Source of the DNA: Lactobacillus sp. ESL0700
GTDB taxonomy: Bacteria > Bacillota > Bacilli > Lactobacillales > Lactobacillaceae
Direction: 5' to 3'
Assembly: GCF_029392095.1 (NCBI RefSeq)
Contig: NZ_CP113930.1
Span: 1,178,001-1,242,000, forward strand
Length of the DNA: 64,000 nucleotides
The notes below the pieces were generated by a model that had not been told where the DNA came from, searched no databases, and saw nothing but the letters and a program-made list of their open reading frames with translations. Positions 45,646-54,853 of the stretch are shown here, piece after piece; position 1 is the stretch's first letter; each line of letters begins with the position of its first letter. A program made the position numbers and the translations under genes.

Positions 45646-46665
45646 TTACTCCCCACTTACTGCAGCATCTTGATCTTGGAAGTGGAATGTCTTCCAGCAT
45701 GTACATCTAACCCAGTGTCCTGGTTCAACTTCATGCATCGTTGGATTTTCTTCGTGGTCACTTTCAGGAATCCACGGAATTCTCGGTGCAAACCGATCAC
45801 CTGTTCTAGGCATATTTTGCAATGACGGAACAGTCCCTTGGATAACGTGTAAATCTTCGCTTTCATCATCTGATTGCGGCATTGAGTTCAATAAAGAACG
45901 AGTGTATGGATGCAACGGATGACTAAAAATTGTTTTGACATCAGCCTTCTCAACAATCTGACCACCATACATAACGGCAACTTCATCAGCTGTTTCGGCA
46001 ACAACGCCAAGGTCGTGCGTAATCAAAATAATTCCAGAGTGTGATTGCTTTTGAATATCTTCGAGCAAGTCCAGAATTTGCGCCTGAATCGTTACGTCAA
46101 GGGCAGTAGTCGGTTCATCGGCAATGATGATTTCCGGCTTACATGCAACTGCCATCGCAATCACAACCCGTTGACGCAAACCACCTGATAATTCATGTGG
46201 GTACATTGAGTACATTTCTTCAGGTTTAGGCATCCCTACTTGATTAAATAACTCAATAACGCGTTCGTGACGTGCCTTTTCGTTCATATCAGTATGGTAA
46301 TACAAGGTTTCAGCTACCTGATCGCCAACTCTCATTAACGGATTAAGACTTGCCAATGGATCTTGGAAAATCATTCCAATCTTATTACCACGAATCTTGT
46401 TAAACAGAGCTTCGTTCAGACCCACCAAGTTCAATTCGTTATAGAGAATATCACCAGTTACTTTTGTGTTTTTATGGTCGTACAAGCCAATAATGCTTGC
46501 AGCAATTGTACTCTTACCACAACCAGACTCACCTACAACTGATAAAATTTCGTCACGCTTCAGAGTAATATTTATATCATCAGCAGCATCATAAAATTTC
46601 CCATGTAGACGGTATGCAGTATGCAAATGCTGGATATCTAGCAAGAGATCACTTTGTTTTTCCAA
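45646..46665 (-). CDS. oppD: Oligopeptide ABC transporter ATPase OppD
   Basis: First ATPase of the Opp system, 339 residues. Walker A GESGCGKST is near 45-53, signature LSGGLRQRVVIAMA, Walker B EIIIADEPTTALD. Near the end, PRIPWIPESDHEENPTMH and the cysteines in RCTCW are in the place of the OppD-type C-terminal cysteine region, which binds an iron-sulphur cluster in some homologues. The start is TTG 46665, preceded by GAGGGG. It heads oppDFBC and has its own promoter upstream. Confidence 0.95.
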   Translation of the reverse strand: MEKQSDLLLDIQHLHTAYRLHGKFYDAADDINITLKRDEILSVVGESGCGKSTIAASIIGLYDHKNTKVTGDILYNELNLVGLNEALFNKIRGNKIGMIFQDPLASLNPLMRVGDQVAETLYYHTDMNEKARHERVIELFNQVGMPKPEEMYSMYPHELSGGLRQRVVIAMAVACKPEIIIADEPTTALDVTIQAQILDLLEDIQKQSHSGIILITHDLGVVAETADEVAVMYGGQIVEKADVKTIFSHPLHPYTRSLLNSMPQSDDESEDLHVIQGTVPSLQNMPRTGDRFAPRIPWIPESDHEENPTMHEVEPGHWVRCTCWKTFHFQDQDAAVSGE

Positions 46666-46693
46666 AGGTCATTTCCCCTCTCAATTTTTGCGA

Positions 46694-46721
46694 AAATTTA
46701 TTAGAGATATTTAATAAATTT
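46694..46721. promoter_or_regulatory. Perfect 10+10 base inverted repeat in the oppDFBC leader (possible operator)
   Basis: AAATTTATTA (46694-46703), 8-base spacer, TAATAAATTT (46712-46721). It lies from about 6 to 33 bases downstream of the predicted start of the oppD transcript and upstream of the ribosome binding site. No T-run follows on either side that would make it a standard terminator. Confidence 0.55.
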
Positions 46722-46733
46722 ATTTAATTTCTA

Positions 46734-46762
46734 ATTATATACATCAAGCTGGCTTCATGCAA
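46734..46762 (-). promoter_or_regulatory. Sigma-A promoter of oppDFBC
   Basis: Minus strand TTGCAT (46762-46757), 17 bases, TATAAT (46739-46734). The -10 is perfect. Confidence 0.75.
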
Positions 46763-46785
46763 ATATCAAACTGAATTTTTAGAAA

Positions 46786-47028
46786 TTAATTTTGGTGTGC
46801 AGCCACGTAATTAACGGCATCACCGACTGTTTTAATTTTTTCGGCGTCTTCATCAGAAATCTCGGCGCCGAATTCATCTTCAAGCTGCAAAATGAATTCA
46901 ACTAAATCGATGGAATCAGCGTCCAAGTCACTGGTAAAGTTAGTATCTTTAGTGATTTTATCTTTATCTACTTCAAAATTTTCGGCTAAAATGCTGCTAA
47001 TTTTTGAAAAAATTTGTTCTTCTGTCAT
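46786..47028 (-). CDS. acpP: Acyl carrier protein
   Basis: Carries growing acyl chains on a phosphopantetheine arm attached to Ser39 in DADSIDLVE. The 80 residues are acidic and match the family. It follows plsX, which uses acyl-ACP, with 41 bases between. No terminator is visible behind it before the opp promoter, so some readthrough into opp is possible. No fabD or fabG is found in between, unlike Bacillus. A second ACP for fatty-acid synthesis may exist elsewhere. Confidence 0.95.
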   Translation of the reverse strand: MTEEQIFSKISSILAENFEVDKDKITKDTNFTSDLDADSIDLVEFILQLEDEFGAEISDEDAEKIKTVGDAVNYVAAHQN

Positions 47029-47069
47029 TATTTATTTCTCCTTATTGTTCTTAATTATACCTTAATTAA

Positions 47070-48068
47070 TTATTCAGCAGCGGAAAATTCTGCTTTAAAT
47101 TCATCAATAATTTTTTCTTCCAGGACTTTATCAATCTGCTTAAGCGTGAAATAGATGGCTCTTTGACCAGAACGACCATGAGTCTTAACAACTGGCGCAT
47201 TCACACCAAGTAAGACTGCACCACCATATTTTGCCGTATCAAATTTTGAAATTAATCCCTTCAGCGCATTTTTAATCAATAATGCCCCGACCTTTGCTTT
47301 CAGGCCATTATTTAAAAGGCTGTCTTTAAGCAAATGAATTAAAACGCTGGAAGTACCTTCGATATTTTTTAAGACGGCATTGCCGGTAAAACCATCGGTA
47401 GCAACCACGTCGGCATTGCCTTCAAGTAATTCATTACCCTCAATGTTACCAACAAAATTCAGCTTGCTATCAAAAAGCAGTTGGTATGCAGCCTGATGAA
47501 CGTCATCACCCTTGTCGCTTTCGGCGCCATTATTTAAGAGAGCAACACGAGGATTATTAATTCCGCGCACCTTTTCAGCATAATAAGCGGCCATCTTGGC
47601 CCATGCCAAAATATATTCGGGCTTACTCTTGGCATTGGCACCAACGTCAATCATGTTGAAGCCATCGTCAGAATTTTTCACTGGCAGAGTGGGCATTAAG
47701 CCTGGCCGTGCAATACCTTTAATCCGGCCAATGATAAAAATCCCGCAAGATAATAGGGCCCCAGTGTTCCCCAGTGATAGCAAGGCATCAGCTTTGCCCT
47801 CTTTAACGTAGCGTGCAGCCACGACTAATGAAGAATCCTTTTTACTGCGAATTGCCTTTACTGGTTCATCCTCATCTTTGATGATTTCAGTTGTTGCAAC
47901 AACTTCAACTCGGTCTTTATCAGAGCCGATCAATTTGTTAATCTTTTTTGCATCACCAAACAAAATAAATTTTGTTTGGGTGAGCTCTACCTTAGCCTGT
48001 AAAACGGCCTTAACGATTGCTTCGGGTGCGTTTTCGCCACCCATCGCATCTATTGCAATTGTTCTCAT
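47070..48068 (-). CDS. plsX: Phosphate acyltransferase PlsX
   Basis: Converts acyl-ACP to acyl-phosphate, the donor for PlsY in the first step of phospholipid synthesis. The 332 residues begin MRTIAIDAMGGENAPEAIVK and carry the family segments LSLGNTGALLSCGIF and VVATDGFTGNAVLK. It is followed by acpP, its substrate carrier, and preceded by recG, as in other lactobacilli. FapR, the regulator that sits beside it in Bacillus, is absent here. Confidence 0.97.
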   Translation of the reverse strand: MRTIAIDAMGGENAPEAIVKAVLQAKVELTQTKFILFGDAKKINKLIGSDKDRVEVVATTEIIKDEDEPVKAIRSKKDSSLVVAARYVKEGKADALLSLGNTGALLSCGIFIIGRIKGIARPGLMPTLPVKNSDDGFNMIDVGANAKSKPEYILAWAKMAAYYAEKVRGINNPRVALLNNGAESDKGDDVHQAAYQLLFDSKLNFVGNIEGNELLEGNADVVATDGFTGNAVLKNIEGTSSVLIHLLKDSLLNNGLKAKVGALLIKNALKGLISKFDTAKYGGAVLLGVNAPVVKTHGRSGQRAIYFTLKQIDKVLEEKIIDEFKAEFSAAE

Positions 48069-48087
48069 TTATTTACCACAATCTTTT

Positions 48088-50124
48088 CTATGTTCTCTCT
48101 TGTTGCAGCTGCTTATAGTCAAGCACCTGTTTTAAAGTCTGATGAGCAGAAGCGGTCAAATCCGGATCCTGCTCAACTAAGGCTTTGGCCACATTTTGCG
48201 CCACAACCAGAGTTTCATAATTATTAACGACATTGCCAACCTGAAATTCAGGCAAGCCCGATTGAGCCTTGCCAAACAGGTCGCCTTCGCCCCGCATTTT
48301 TAAATCTTCCTCAGCCAGTTTAAAACCATCTGTTGTTGAAGAAATAATCTGCATTCGAGCTTTTCCCGCGTCAGTTTTAGGGTCAGCCATGAAGACGCAG
48401 TAACTCTGCGTTTTTCCTCGGCCAATTCGCCCCCGCAGCTGGTGCAATTGACTAATGCCGAAGCGGTCAGCATTGTAAATAATCATCATATTGGCGTTAG
48501 CAACATCGACACCAACTTCAATTACGCTTGTTGCAACCAGAATGTTGATTTTGCCAGCCGCAAATTCAGTCATAATTTCATCTTTTTTAGCACCCGGCAT
48601 CTGACCATGCAGCAGTACAACCTTTTGATTAGGAAAATCATGACTGAGCTTAGCATGCAGCTGCTCTGCGTTTTTCAAATCGACTGCCTCGGACTCAGTA
48701 ATCAGCGGCGTAACCGCATAAATCTGGAAGCCCTGTTCAAGCTGCTGACGCATCAGCTGGTAAACCTCGTCCATTTGGCTGCTGGTTTTCCAAGCAGAAA
48801 TAATTTGTTTTCGACCAGCTGGCAGGTGGCGAATTTCCGATACCGTTGTTTCGCCATAAACGGTTAAGGCTAACGTGCGCGGAATCGGTGTTGCCGTCAT
48901 TGCCAAGATATCAGGGCTGGGCCCCTTGTTAATCAAGGCTTGCCGTTGGCTAACGCCAAAGCGGTGTTGCTCGTCAATAATTACCAAGCCTAATTTTTTG
49001 AAAATCACCTTAGATTGAATCAAGGCGTGTGTCCCAATCACAACGTTGATTGTGCCATCAGTTAATTCGCGGTAAATTTCTCGTCGCTCCAGCGTTTTAG
49101 TTGTTCCCGTCAATAAGGCAACTCGCACGCCAAGTGGTCTAAGCAGCTCGTCGATTTTTTTAAAATGCTGCGTTGCCAAAATTTCGGTCGGCACCATCAA
49201 GGCTGCCTGAAAGCCAGCAGTTACCGCGGCAAAAATCGCATAAACGGCAACGACTGTCTTACCCGAACCGACATCCCCTTGGAGCAGTCGTTGCATTTGC
49301 CTTGAAGAATGTAAATCCGCGAAAATTTCGTTAACCACTTGTTTTTGATCGGCCGACAGCTCAAACGGCAGTGACGCGGTTAACTTGGCAACTTCTGCCA
49401 AATCATATTTTTTCGGAATTCCCTGATGTTTGGCATTGCCATGAGCAAGCTGGGCTAATTCTGTCTGAAAAATGAAAAACTCGCGAAAGATTGCACTTCT
49501 TTTGGCTAATTCTGCCTCACGACCATTCTTGGGGTGGTGCATTTTAACGACAATTTCTTGCTCGGACAATAAGCGGTATTTTTGCCTGATTGCTTCAGGA
49601 ACCACGTCTTCAATCAGCGGTAAATAATCAGTTAACGCCAAATTAATTAATTCAACCAATTTTTTCTGGCGCAAATGACGATTAACCGGATAAATTGGCG
49701 CCATTCCGCTGTCGTGCTCCTTAGCAGCGACAAACTTGAAGCCCGATAGACTTTGCCGCGCCACCGCATATTTGCCATAAACGGCTACTTCTTTGCCGAT
49801 TTCGATCTTGTCCTTTAACCAAGGTTGATTAAAAAAATTGACCATGACAATATCATGGTCAATCCGCATTTTAAAACTAAGCCGGCTCTTTTTATAGCCA
49901 AAACGGCTAACAAAAGCTTCTGTAGCCACAATTCCTTTTAACATTACCTTCTGGCCATCCATGATCTGGTCAAGAGGCATTGTTTGCAGTTCATCATAGC
50001 GAAACGGAAAATAAAATAGTAAGTCATAGATACTATAAATGCCTAAACTGCCTAATGCAGCAGCTGTTTTAGTACCGACACCTTTTAAATCTGTTACCGG
50101 AGCAAATAATGCTTGTGTATTCAT
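48088..50124 (-). CDS. recG: ATP-dependent DNA helicase RecG
   Basis: Branch-migration helicase for stalled forks and Holliday junctions. The 678 residues contain an N-terminal wedge/OB domain (about 1-230), a helicase domain 1 with GDVGSGKTVVA near 280 and the DEQH box DEQHRFG, and helicase domain 2 with QLRGRIGRGKTQSYC near 565. It sits between fakA and plsX, a conserved Firmicutes order. Confidence 0.97.
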   Translation of the reverse strand: MNTQALFAPVTDLKGVGTKTAAALGSLGIYSIYDLLFYFPFRYDELQTMPLDQIMDGQKVMLKGIVATEAFVSRFGYKKSRLSFKMRIDHDIVMVNFFNQPWLKDKIEIGKEVAVYGKYAVARQSLSGFKFVAAKEHDSGMAPIYPVNRHLRQKKLVELINLALTDYLPLIEDVVPEAIRQKYRLLSEQEIVVKMHHPKNGREAELAKRSAIFREFFIFQTELAQLAHGNAKHQGIPKKYDLAEVAKLTASLPFELSADQKQVVNEIFADLHSSRQMQRLLQGDVGSGKTVVAVYAIFAAVTAGFQAALMVPTEILATQHFKKIDELLRPLGVRVALLTGTTKTLERREIYRELTDGTINVVIGTHALIQSKVIFKKLGLVIIDEQHRFGVSQRQALINKGPSPDILAMTATPIPRTLALTVYGETTVSEIRHLPAGRKQIISAWKTSSQMDEVYQLMRQQLEQGFQIYAVTPLITESEAVDLKNAEQLHAKLSHDFPNQKVVLLHGQMPGAKKDEIMTEFAAGKINILVATSVIEVGVDVANANMMIIYNADRFGISQLHQLRGRIGRGKTQSYCVFMADPKTDAGKARMQIISSTTDGFKLAEEDLKMRGEGDLFGKAQSGLPEFQVGNVVNNYETLVVAQNVAKALVEQDPDLTASAHQTLKQVLDYKQLQQERT

Positions 50125-50127
50125 CTT

Positions 50128-51786
50128 TTATTCAACAGAAACCAAGAAGTTATAAACTGGTTGACCACCATCATGAACTTCAAATTCAAGATCATCGTGA
50201 TTTGCCTGTAAGCCAGCTACTACTTGCTCAGCCTGCTTCTTATTGGAATCGCGACCAAACATGATTGTGATAATTTCTGAATCTTCATCCAGCATCTTTT
50301 CAATCATGTTAATCGTCGCTGTTACCAAATCAGGATTATCTACTTCAATGTCGCCATCGATAATCCCCAGATAGTCATTAGCATGGACTTCAACGTCATT
50401 AATTGTTGTATCGCGGTTAGCTTGCGTCACTTCACCAGAAACAACGGTATCAAGGTCTTCGGTCATGCTGTCAACATTTTCCTCAACTGATAAGTCAGGA
50501 TCAAAGGAAAGCATTGCCGTTAAACCTTGTGAAATAGTCTTAGTAGGCACAATACCAACAGGAATATCGCTGACTTCAGCAGCCTGCTTAGCAGCCATTA
50601 CGATGTTGCCGTTATTTGGCAATACGATTGCCTTTTGGGCACCGGACTTTTTAATAGCGTCAATTATATCTTGGGTCGATGGGTTCATCGTTTGACCACC
50701 AGAAATAATGCGGTTAACGCCTTCGCTTTCAAATAACTTGCGAATACCATTACCAGAAGCCACAGCGATTACTGCAAAATCAACGCTTTCTTGTTGTTCA
50801 TCACTATCGTTAACAATCGTTTCGTGCTGAATCCGCATGTTATCAATCTTGATTTTGCCCAATTGACCAAACTGACTACCGTATAAGAAAACATCGCCTG
50901 GGTGTTCAGTATGAACGTGAACCTTAGCAACTTCATCATCGGAAACAGCTAATAACGAGTCTCCAAGTTCAGACAGATGATTTCTGAATTCTTCAAGATT
51001 GAATGGCTTTTTATCTGGAATATCAGCGGTCAAGTCAACCATGATCTCAGTACAGTAACCATTTTTAATATCTTGCGTTGACAATTGCGTCTGCACCGAC
51101 TGGTGGTGCATGGCGTTAATCATTTCGTCCATTTCGCCTTCATCTGGTTGGTAGCGATCGGCGAAGTTCTCGCCCAAAATACCTTCTAAAAAGCCTTCAT
51201 AGATAAAGAGTAATCCTTGACCACCAGAGTCAACAACGCCAACTTGCTTCAAAACTGGCAACAGATCAGGTGTCGTCTTCAAAGACTTCTTGGCACCATT
51301 AACGATTGCTTCCATGACTTCTTCTACATCATCAGTTTCGTTAGCCTTATTTGCACCTTCTTGAGCAGCCACACGCGCAACCGTCAAGATTGTTCCTTCA
51401 ACGGGCTTCATTACGGCCTTATAAGCCGTTGCAACACCGTTTGAAAATGCATTGGCAAGCTCCTGGGCATTTAAAGTTTTCATGCCCTGAGTGGCCTTAT
51501 AAATGCCCCTAAAGAGCTGTGAGGAAATAACGCCGCTATTGCCGCGAGCCCCCATGAGCATTCCTTTTGCCAAGCTTTCAGTTAGATCGCCCACACTCGT
51601 ACTGGTATTTTGAGCAACGGCCTTTGCACCACTTTCAATAGTTAAATTCATGTTAGTACCAGTATCACCATCAGGAACTGGGAACACGTTAAGTGAGTTA
51701 ACAAACTCAGCATTGCGCCCCATTCGGTGAGTAGCCACTCGTACCATATCTCTAAATTTGTTACTATCTATTTCCTTTAAAACCAA
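50128..51786 (-). CDS. fakA: DAK2-domain fatty acid kinase subunit FakA (YloV)
   Basis: ATP-binding subunit that, with a FakB partner, phosphorylates fatty acids so that exogenous chains enter phospholipids through acyl-phosphate. The 552 residues contain a DhaL/DAK2 domain (about 8-205) with NVFPVPDGDTGTNMNLT, a middle domain, and a C-terminal DegV-like region. The start appears to be TTG 51786, nine bases after GGAGG. The position next to asp23 and close to plsX, whose product also deals with acyl-phosphate, supports the role. FakB is not in this window. Confidence 0.94.
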   Translation of the reverse strand: MVLKEIDSNKFRDMVRVATHRMGRNAEFVNSLNVFPVPDGDTGTNMNLTIESGAKAVAQNTSTSVGDLTESLAKGMLMGARGNSGVISSQLFRGIYKATQGMKTLNAQELANAFSNGVATAYKAVMKPVEGTILTVARVAAQEGANKANETDDVEEVMEAIVNGAKKSLKTTPDLLPVLKQVGVVDSGGQGLLFIYEGFLEGILGENFADRYQPDEGEMDEMINAMHHQSVQTQLSTQDIKNGYCTEIMVDLTADIPDKKPFNLEEFRNHLSELGDSLLAVSDDEVAKVHVHTEHPGDVFLYGSQFGQLGKIKIDNMRIQHETIVNDSDEQQESVDFAVIAVASGNGIRKLFESEGVNRIISGGQTMNPSTQDIIDAIKKSGAQKAIVLPNNGNIVMAAKQAAEVSDIPVGIVPTKTISQGLTAMLSFDPDLSVEENVDSMTEDLDTVVSGEVTQANRDTTINDVEVHANDYLGIIDGDIEVDNPDLVTATINMIEKMLDEDSEIITIMFGRDSNKKQAEQVVAGLQANHDDLEFEVHDGGQPVYNFLVSVE

Positions 51787-51807
51787 TATTCTAAACCTCC
51801 GATTGAG

Positions 51808-52170
51808 TTACTCGTCAAGTACCTTAACACTTTGAACGATCACGTTAACAGCTCTTGTGTCAATTCCAAGTTGATTCTTCAAACTGAATTTAACGCTGTC
51901 TTGTACATTACGACTAACTTCAGAAATCTTCAAGCCGTAGCCGACAATAATATAAACATCAACCGTAATTTCATTATCTTCTGACTTAACAACAACGCCA
52001 CGCTTATAATTTGCCCGGTTCAAAATGACGTCAACACCATCACGAATCGCGTTCTTTGACGCCATACCAACAACGCCATAATTAGACGTAGCCGCATTAC
52101 CAACAACAGTTGCGATCACTCCGTTTGAAATATCAATCAAACCGTTTTTTGTCTTGATTTTAACAGCCAT
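51808..52170 (-). CDS. Asp23/Gls24 family envelope stress protein (YloU)
   Basis: A 120-residue Asp23 family protein, MAVKIKTKNGLIDISNGVI... with the conserved VVGMASKNAIRDG and the alkaline-shock domain to the end. Members are membrane-associated or cytosolic and abundant under alkaline or envelope stress in staphylococci; the exact role is unclear. I chose ATG 52170, with GGAGG six bases upstream. It precedes fakA, the yloU-yloV pair of Bacillus. Divergent from rpmB. Confidence 0.93.
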   Translation of the reverse strand: MAVKIKTKNGLIDISNGVIATVVGNAATSNYGVVGMASKNAIRDGVDVILNRANYKRGVVVKSEDNEITVDVYIIVGYGLKISEVSRNVQDSVKFSLKNQLGIDTRAVNVIVQSVKVLDE

Positions 52171-52208
52171 GTTTATCCTCCGTCTCATTGCTTCTTTTGT
52201 ATGATTCT

Positions 52209-52217
52209 ATTTTATCA
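52209..52217 (-). promoter_or_regulatory. Extended -10 promoter of asp23-fakA
   Basis: Minus strand TGATAAAAT: a TG dinucleotide one base before the -10 TAAAAT (52214-52209), with only a weak TTGTAT nineteen bases before the -10. Confidence 0.5.
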
Positions 52218-52267
52218 TAGTAAACCAAGATAAATACAAAATCCATTCACAAAAAATACTTTTGCAG

Positions 52268-52296
52268 TTGCATTACGCTAAAAGTTATGCTATCTT
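52268..52296 (+). promoter_or_regulatory. Sigma-A promoter of rpmB
   Basis: TTGCAT (52268-52273), 17 bases, TATCTT (52291-52296). Confidence 0.6.
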
Positions 52297-52334
52297 AAAT
52301 AAGTATGAAAACACAAGTAAAGGAGGTTTAGCAA

Positions 52335-52520
52335 ATGGCAAAAGATTATATTACAGGTAAAAAGACCACTTTTGGTAACACACGTTCTCACTCATTGAAT
52401 TCAGCTCGTCGTGCTTGGAAGCCAAACCTTCAAAAAGTTCGTATTCTTGTTGATGGTAAACCAAAGCGTGTATGGGTTTCAACCAAGACTTTGAAGTCTG
52501 GTAAAGTTACTCGTGCCTAA
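52335..52520 (+). CDS. rpmB: 50S ribosomal protein L28
   Basis: Small large-subunit protein of 61 residues: [20 protein letters not shown], then the basic core and [16 protein letters not shown]. It has AAAGGAGG nine bases before the ATG. No zinc-ribbon CxxC is seen, so it is the cysteine-free form. It has its own promoter and terminator and is divergent from asp23, the same layout as Bacillus. Confidence 0.97.
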   Translation: MAKDYITGKKTTFGNTRSHSLNSARRAWKPNLQKVRILVDGKPKRVWVSTKTLKSGKVTRA

Positions 52521-52527
52521 TATACAT

Positions 52528-52562
52528 AAAAGACTGCTAGATTAATTTCCAGCAGTTTTTTA
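52528..52562 (+). terminator. Intrinsic terminator after rpmB
   Basis: Arms ACTGCT.G and C.AGCAGT with a long loop and a T-run. Confidence 0.8.
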
Positions 52563-52574
52563 TTACGCTAAATT

Positions 52575-52614
52575 AAAAGCCAATTCTTAGAAATTCTAGG
52601 AATTGGCTTTTTTT
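52575..52614. terminator. Terminator after thiN, with T-runs on both sides
   Basis: Arms AAAAGCCAATTC and GAATTGGCTTTT around an internal TAGAAATTCTA. It serves the thiN end of the rpe-thiN operon from the minus side. Confidence 0.85.
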
Positions 52615-52616
52615 AA

Positions 52617-53303
52617 TTAAATATTTTGATAGCGATCAATATCTTTAGCTTGAATAACAGCGACAGTCCCCTTTGTAAATGACAAATTAAATGAATTTGC
52701 CTGCGGCAAAAATTCGTTAGAACTAAACGCCACCGGATAAGAACCATCAAAATCTGATAAATTATATTTGGCATTAGTAATATTTAGCTGCTTGACTGCT
52801 GTGAGCGGGACAACGCCAAAATAAGTGTAACCCATTTGCCGCGGCACAACATGATTGCCGGAATTATAAAAATTAATGAGATTTTGCCGGTCCAATATTT
52901 CGACTTGCTCAGCAAATTGATTAACCGCTGGATTCAGTAGCATTAGCAAATTTACCAAAAAATGATCAATACGCCCACCAGTAGCGCCCAGCAGCGTTAA
53001 TTTTTCAACATGATAATCGTTAAAAACATCCCTAATCATCAACTCGGTATCAGTGAAATCTTTTTCTGGGACCGAATAACGCACATCTGGAACATCACAC
53101 GCAATTTTAGTTAATTCTTTTCGCTTTAAGGAGTCAAAATCACCAACTGCCAGATCAGGTGTGAAACCTAATTGCTCAAGTAGAATGCTGCCGCGGTCAA
53201 CACCAATTAATAGATCGCCGCGAGCCTGTGCGGTTAATAATTTTTGCTTAATTTCCTGCGGCCACTCGGCTTCCGGGCCGCCTAATAACGCAATTGCCTT
53301 CAT
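52617..53303 (-). CDS. thiN: Thiamine pyrophosphokinase
   Basis: Transfers pyrophosphate from ATP to thiamine, giving the cofactor thiamine diphosphate. The 228 residues start MKAIALLGGPEAEWPQEI. The catalytic region holds LAVGDFDSLKRKEL near 55 and TDTELMIRDVF. Its ATG overlaps the rpe stop by three bases. It is the last gene of the prpC-prkC-rsgA-rpe-thiN string and ends at a terminator. Confidence 0.95.
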   Translation of the reverse strand: MKAIALLGGPEAEWPQEIKQKLLTAQARGDLLIGVDRGSILLEQLGFTPDLAVGDFDSLKRKELTKIACDVPDVRYSVPEKDFTDTELMIRDVFNDYHVEKLTLLGATGGRIDHFLVNLLMLLNPAVNQFAEQVEILDRQNLINFYNSGNHVVPRQMGYTYFGVVPLTAVKQLNITNAKYNLSDFDGSYPVAFSSNEFLPQANSFNLSFTKGTVAVIQAKDIDRYQNI

Positions 53304-53950
53304 CGCAATATCTCCGTTAGTTCTGCTACCTGTTTGGCAATTTGCCCCTTGCCAAACAAGTATGACCCAGCAACAAAAATACTTGCTCCAGCAGACTGAG
53401 CAATCTGGGCGGTTTCAGCATCAATACCGCCATCAACCTCAATTGGCAGCCTGCCTTGCAGCAATTCATTGGCTCGATTAATTTTATCAATCATCTCAGG
53501 AATAAACTTTTGCCCACCAAAACCTGGATAAACGGTCATTAATAAAATTTGATCAAGCTTAGCTACAAATTTAGGTAAGACCGTTACTGGCGTATCTGGG
53601 CTAAGCACTAAGCCAGCTTTGACATGGTGCTGATTTAAATAAGTTAGCCACTTATCCAATTCTGCTTCAGACATTGCCTCATAATGCAGCTCAATTAAAT
53701 CGGCGCCAGCACTAACAAATGCTGGCACAAAAATATCTGGCTTGTCGCTCATTAAATGGATTTCTGCCGTAACGTCAGGGAATGCCCGCTTAAAATCACT
53801 AACCAATTGGGGGCCAAAAGATAAATTGGGCACAAAGTGACCATCCATAATATCAATATGAACCCGGCTAATTCCCGCTGCAACAGCTGCTGCAATGTCA
53901 CTTTTGAGGTTTAAATTATTCGCATTTAAAATCGAAGGTGCAATTAACAT
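53300..53950 (-). CDS. rpe: Ribulose-phosphate 3-epimerase
   Basis: Interconverts ribulose-5-phosphate and xylulose-5-phosphate in the pentose phosphate route. The 216 residues form a TIM barrel with the opening MLIAPSILNANNLNL, the metal/acid-base signature HIDIMDGHFVPNLSFGP near 32, and EIHLMSDKP. GGAGAC precedes the ATG. It follows rsgA by 9 bases and overlaps thiN, a conserved order with no obvious metabolic link. Confidence 0.97.
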   Translation of the reverse strand: MLIAPSILNANNLNLKSDIAAAVAAGISRVHIDIMDGHFVPNLSFGPQLVSDFKRAFPDVTAEIHLMSDKPDIFVPAFVSAGADLIELHYEAMSEAELDKWLTYLNQHHVKAGLVLSPDTPVTVLPKFVAKLDQILLMTVYPGFGGQKFIPEMIDKINRANELLQGRLPIEVDGGIDAETAQIAQSAGASIFVAGSYLFGKGQIAKQVAELTEILR

Positions 53951-53959
53951 CTTGTCTCC

Positions 53960-54853
53960 TTATTTCAAATATTCGGGCATTCGGCCATTGGCAATTTCAT
54001 TGCGCATCACTAAATAATCATCGTAGCGACTCTGGCGAATTTTGCCCTCGTCTACAAGCTGCTTAACCGCACAGCCGGGTTCTTTAAGGTGCTGACAGCC
54101 GCGAAACTTGCAGTTAACACTTGCTTTTTTAAACTCGACAAAGTAATTGCAGAGCTCGTTTAGTTTGATTGGCGTAAAGTCAATCGCGGAAAAGCCCGGT
54201 GTATCTGCCAAAAAGCCCTCGCCTAGGCTAAACAGTTGAACTGTTCTAGTCGTATGCTTACCGCGGTTTAAACTTGTTGAAATGGCGGCTGTTTCTTGTT
54301 GTAAATCCTTTTTTAAATGATTAATCAAAGTCGACTTACCAGCACCAGACTGCCCTGCCAGTGTCCAAATTTGGTCCTGCATAATTGCCTTAGGCAACTT
54401 GGTAGCCAGCTTGGTCCAATCATCATAAATGGGATAACCAATTTTGGCATAGTAATCAAGCTCCTGCTTAATCTTCTGCAGCTCAGCCGCATCAACAATG
54501 TCACTTTTCGATAAATAAATGCTAACGGCAACCTTTTGCCATGCAAAAAACGTCAAGAACCGGTCAAGCAATTGGAGTGAAAAGTCTGGCTCAACCGCCG
54601 ATATCACCAGCAAAACATGACTTACATTGGCCAAAGCTGGCCGCCCAATCAGGTTTTTGCGCGGCATAATTGCAACCAAATAGCTGGTCCCTTGCTCATC
54701 AATTTGAATTTGCACGTGGTCGCCCACTGTTGGCTTTTCTTTGTTTTTACGAAAAACTCCGCGTGCTCTTGTGCGCACAACGCCAGATTGCGTCTGCACA
54801 TCATAAAAACCGGCAATTAGGCCAACAACAATTCCTTCGACTTGCTTAGTCAT
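53960..54853 (-). CDS. rsgA: Ribosome small subunit GTPase RsgA (CpgA/YloQ)
   Basis: Late 30S assembly GTPase with circularly permuted G motifs, 297 residues. An N-terminal OB domain is followed by YLSKSD (G4, near 113) placed before the P-loop GQSGAGKST (G1, near 168), then DTPGF (G3). The C-terminal zinc site has the cysteines of [17 protein letters not shown]. The gene begins one base after prkC, which phosphorylates this protein in Bacillus. Confidence 0.97.
   Translation of the reverse strand: MTKQVEGIVVGLIAGFYDVQTQSGVVRTRARGVFRKNKEKPTVGDHVQIQIDEQGTSYLVAIMPRKNLIGRPALANVSHVLLVISAVEPDFSLQLLDRFLTFFAWQKVAVSIYLSKSDIVDAAELQKIKQELDYYAKIGYPIYDDWTKLATKLPKAIMQDQIWTLAGQSGAGKSTLINHLKKDLQQETAAISTSLNRGKHTTRTVQLFSLGEGFLADTPGFSAIDFTPIKLNELCNYFVEFKKASVNCKFRGCQHLKEPGCAVKQLVDEGKIRQSRYDDYLVMRNEIANGRMPEYLK

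Noticed and set aside
46773..46788. CodY-box-like sequence AATTTTTAGAAATT upstream of the oppD promoter
   Set aside because: Three mismatches in an AT-rich stretch, and this Lactobacillus group is not known to rely on CodY; kept only as a remark.
48442..48867. 141-codon open frame on the plus strand
   Set aside because: It is antisense to recG and shows no recognisable protein, only biased composition from the opposite strand.
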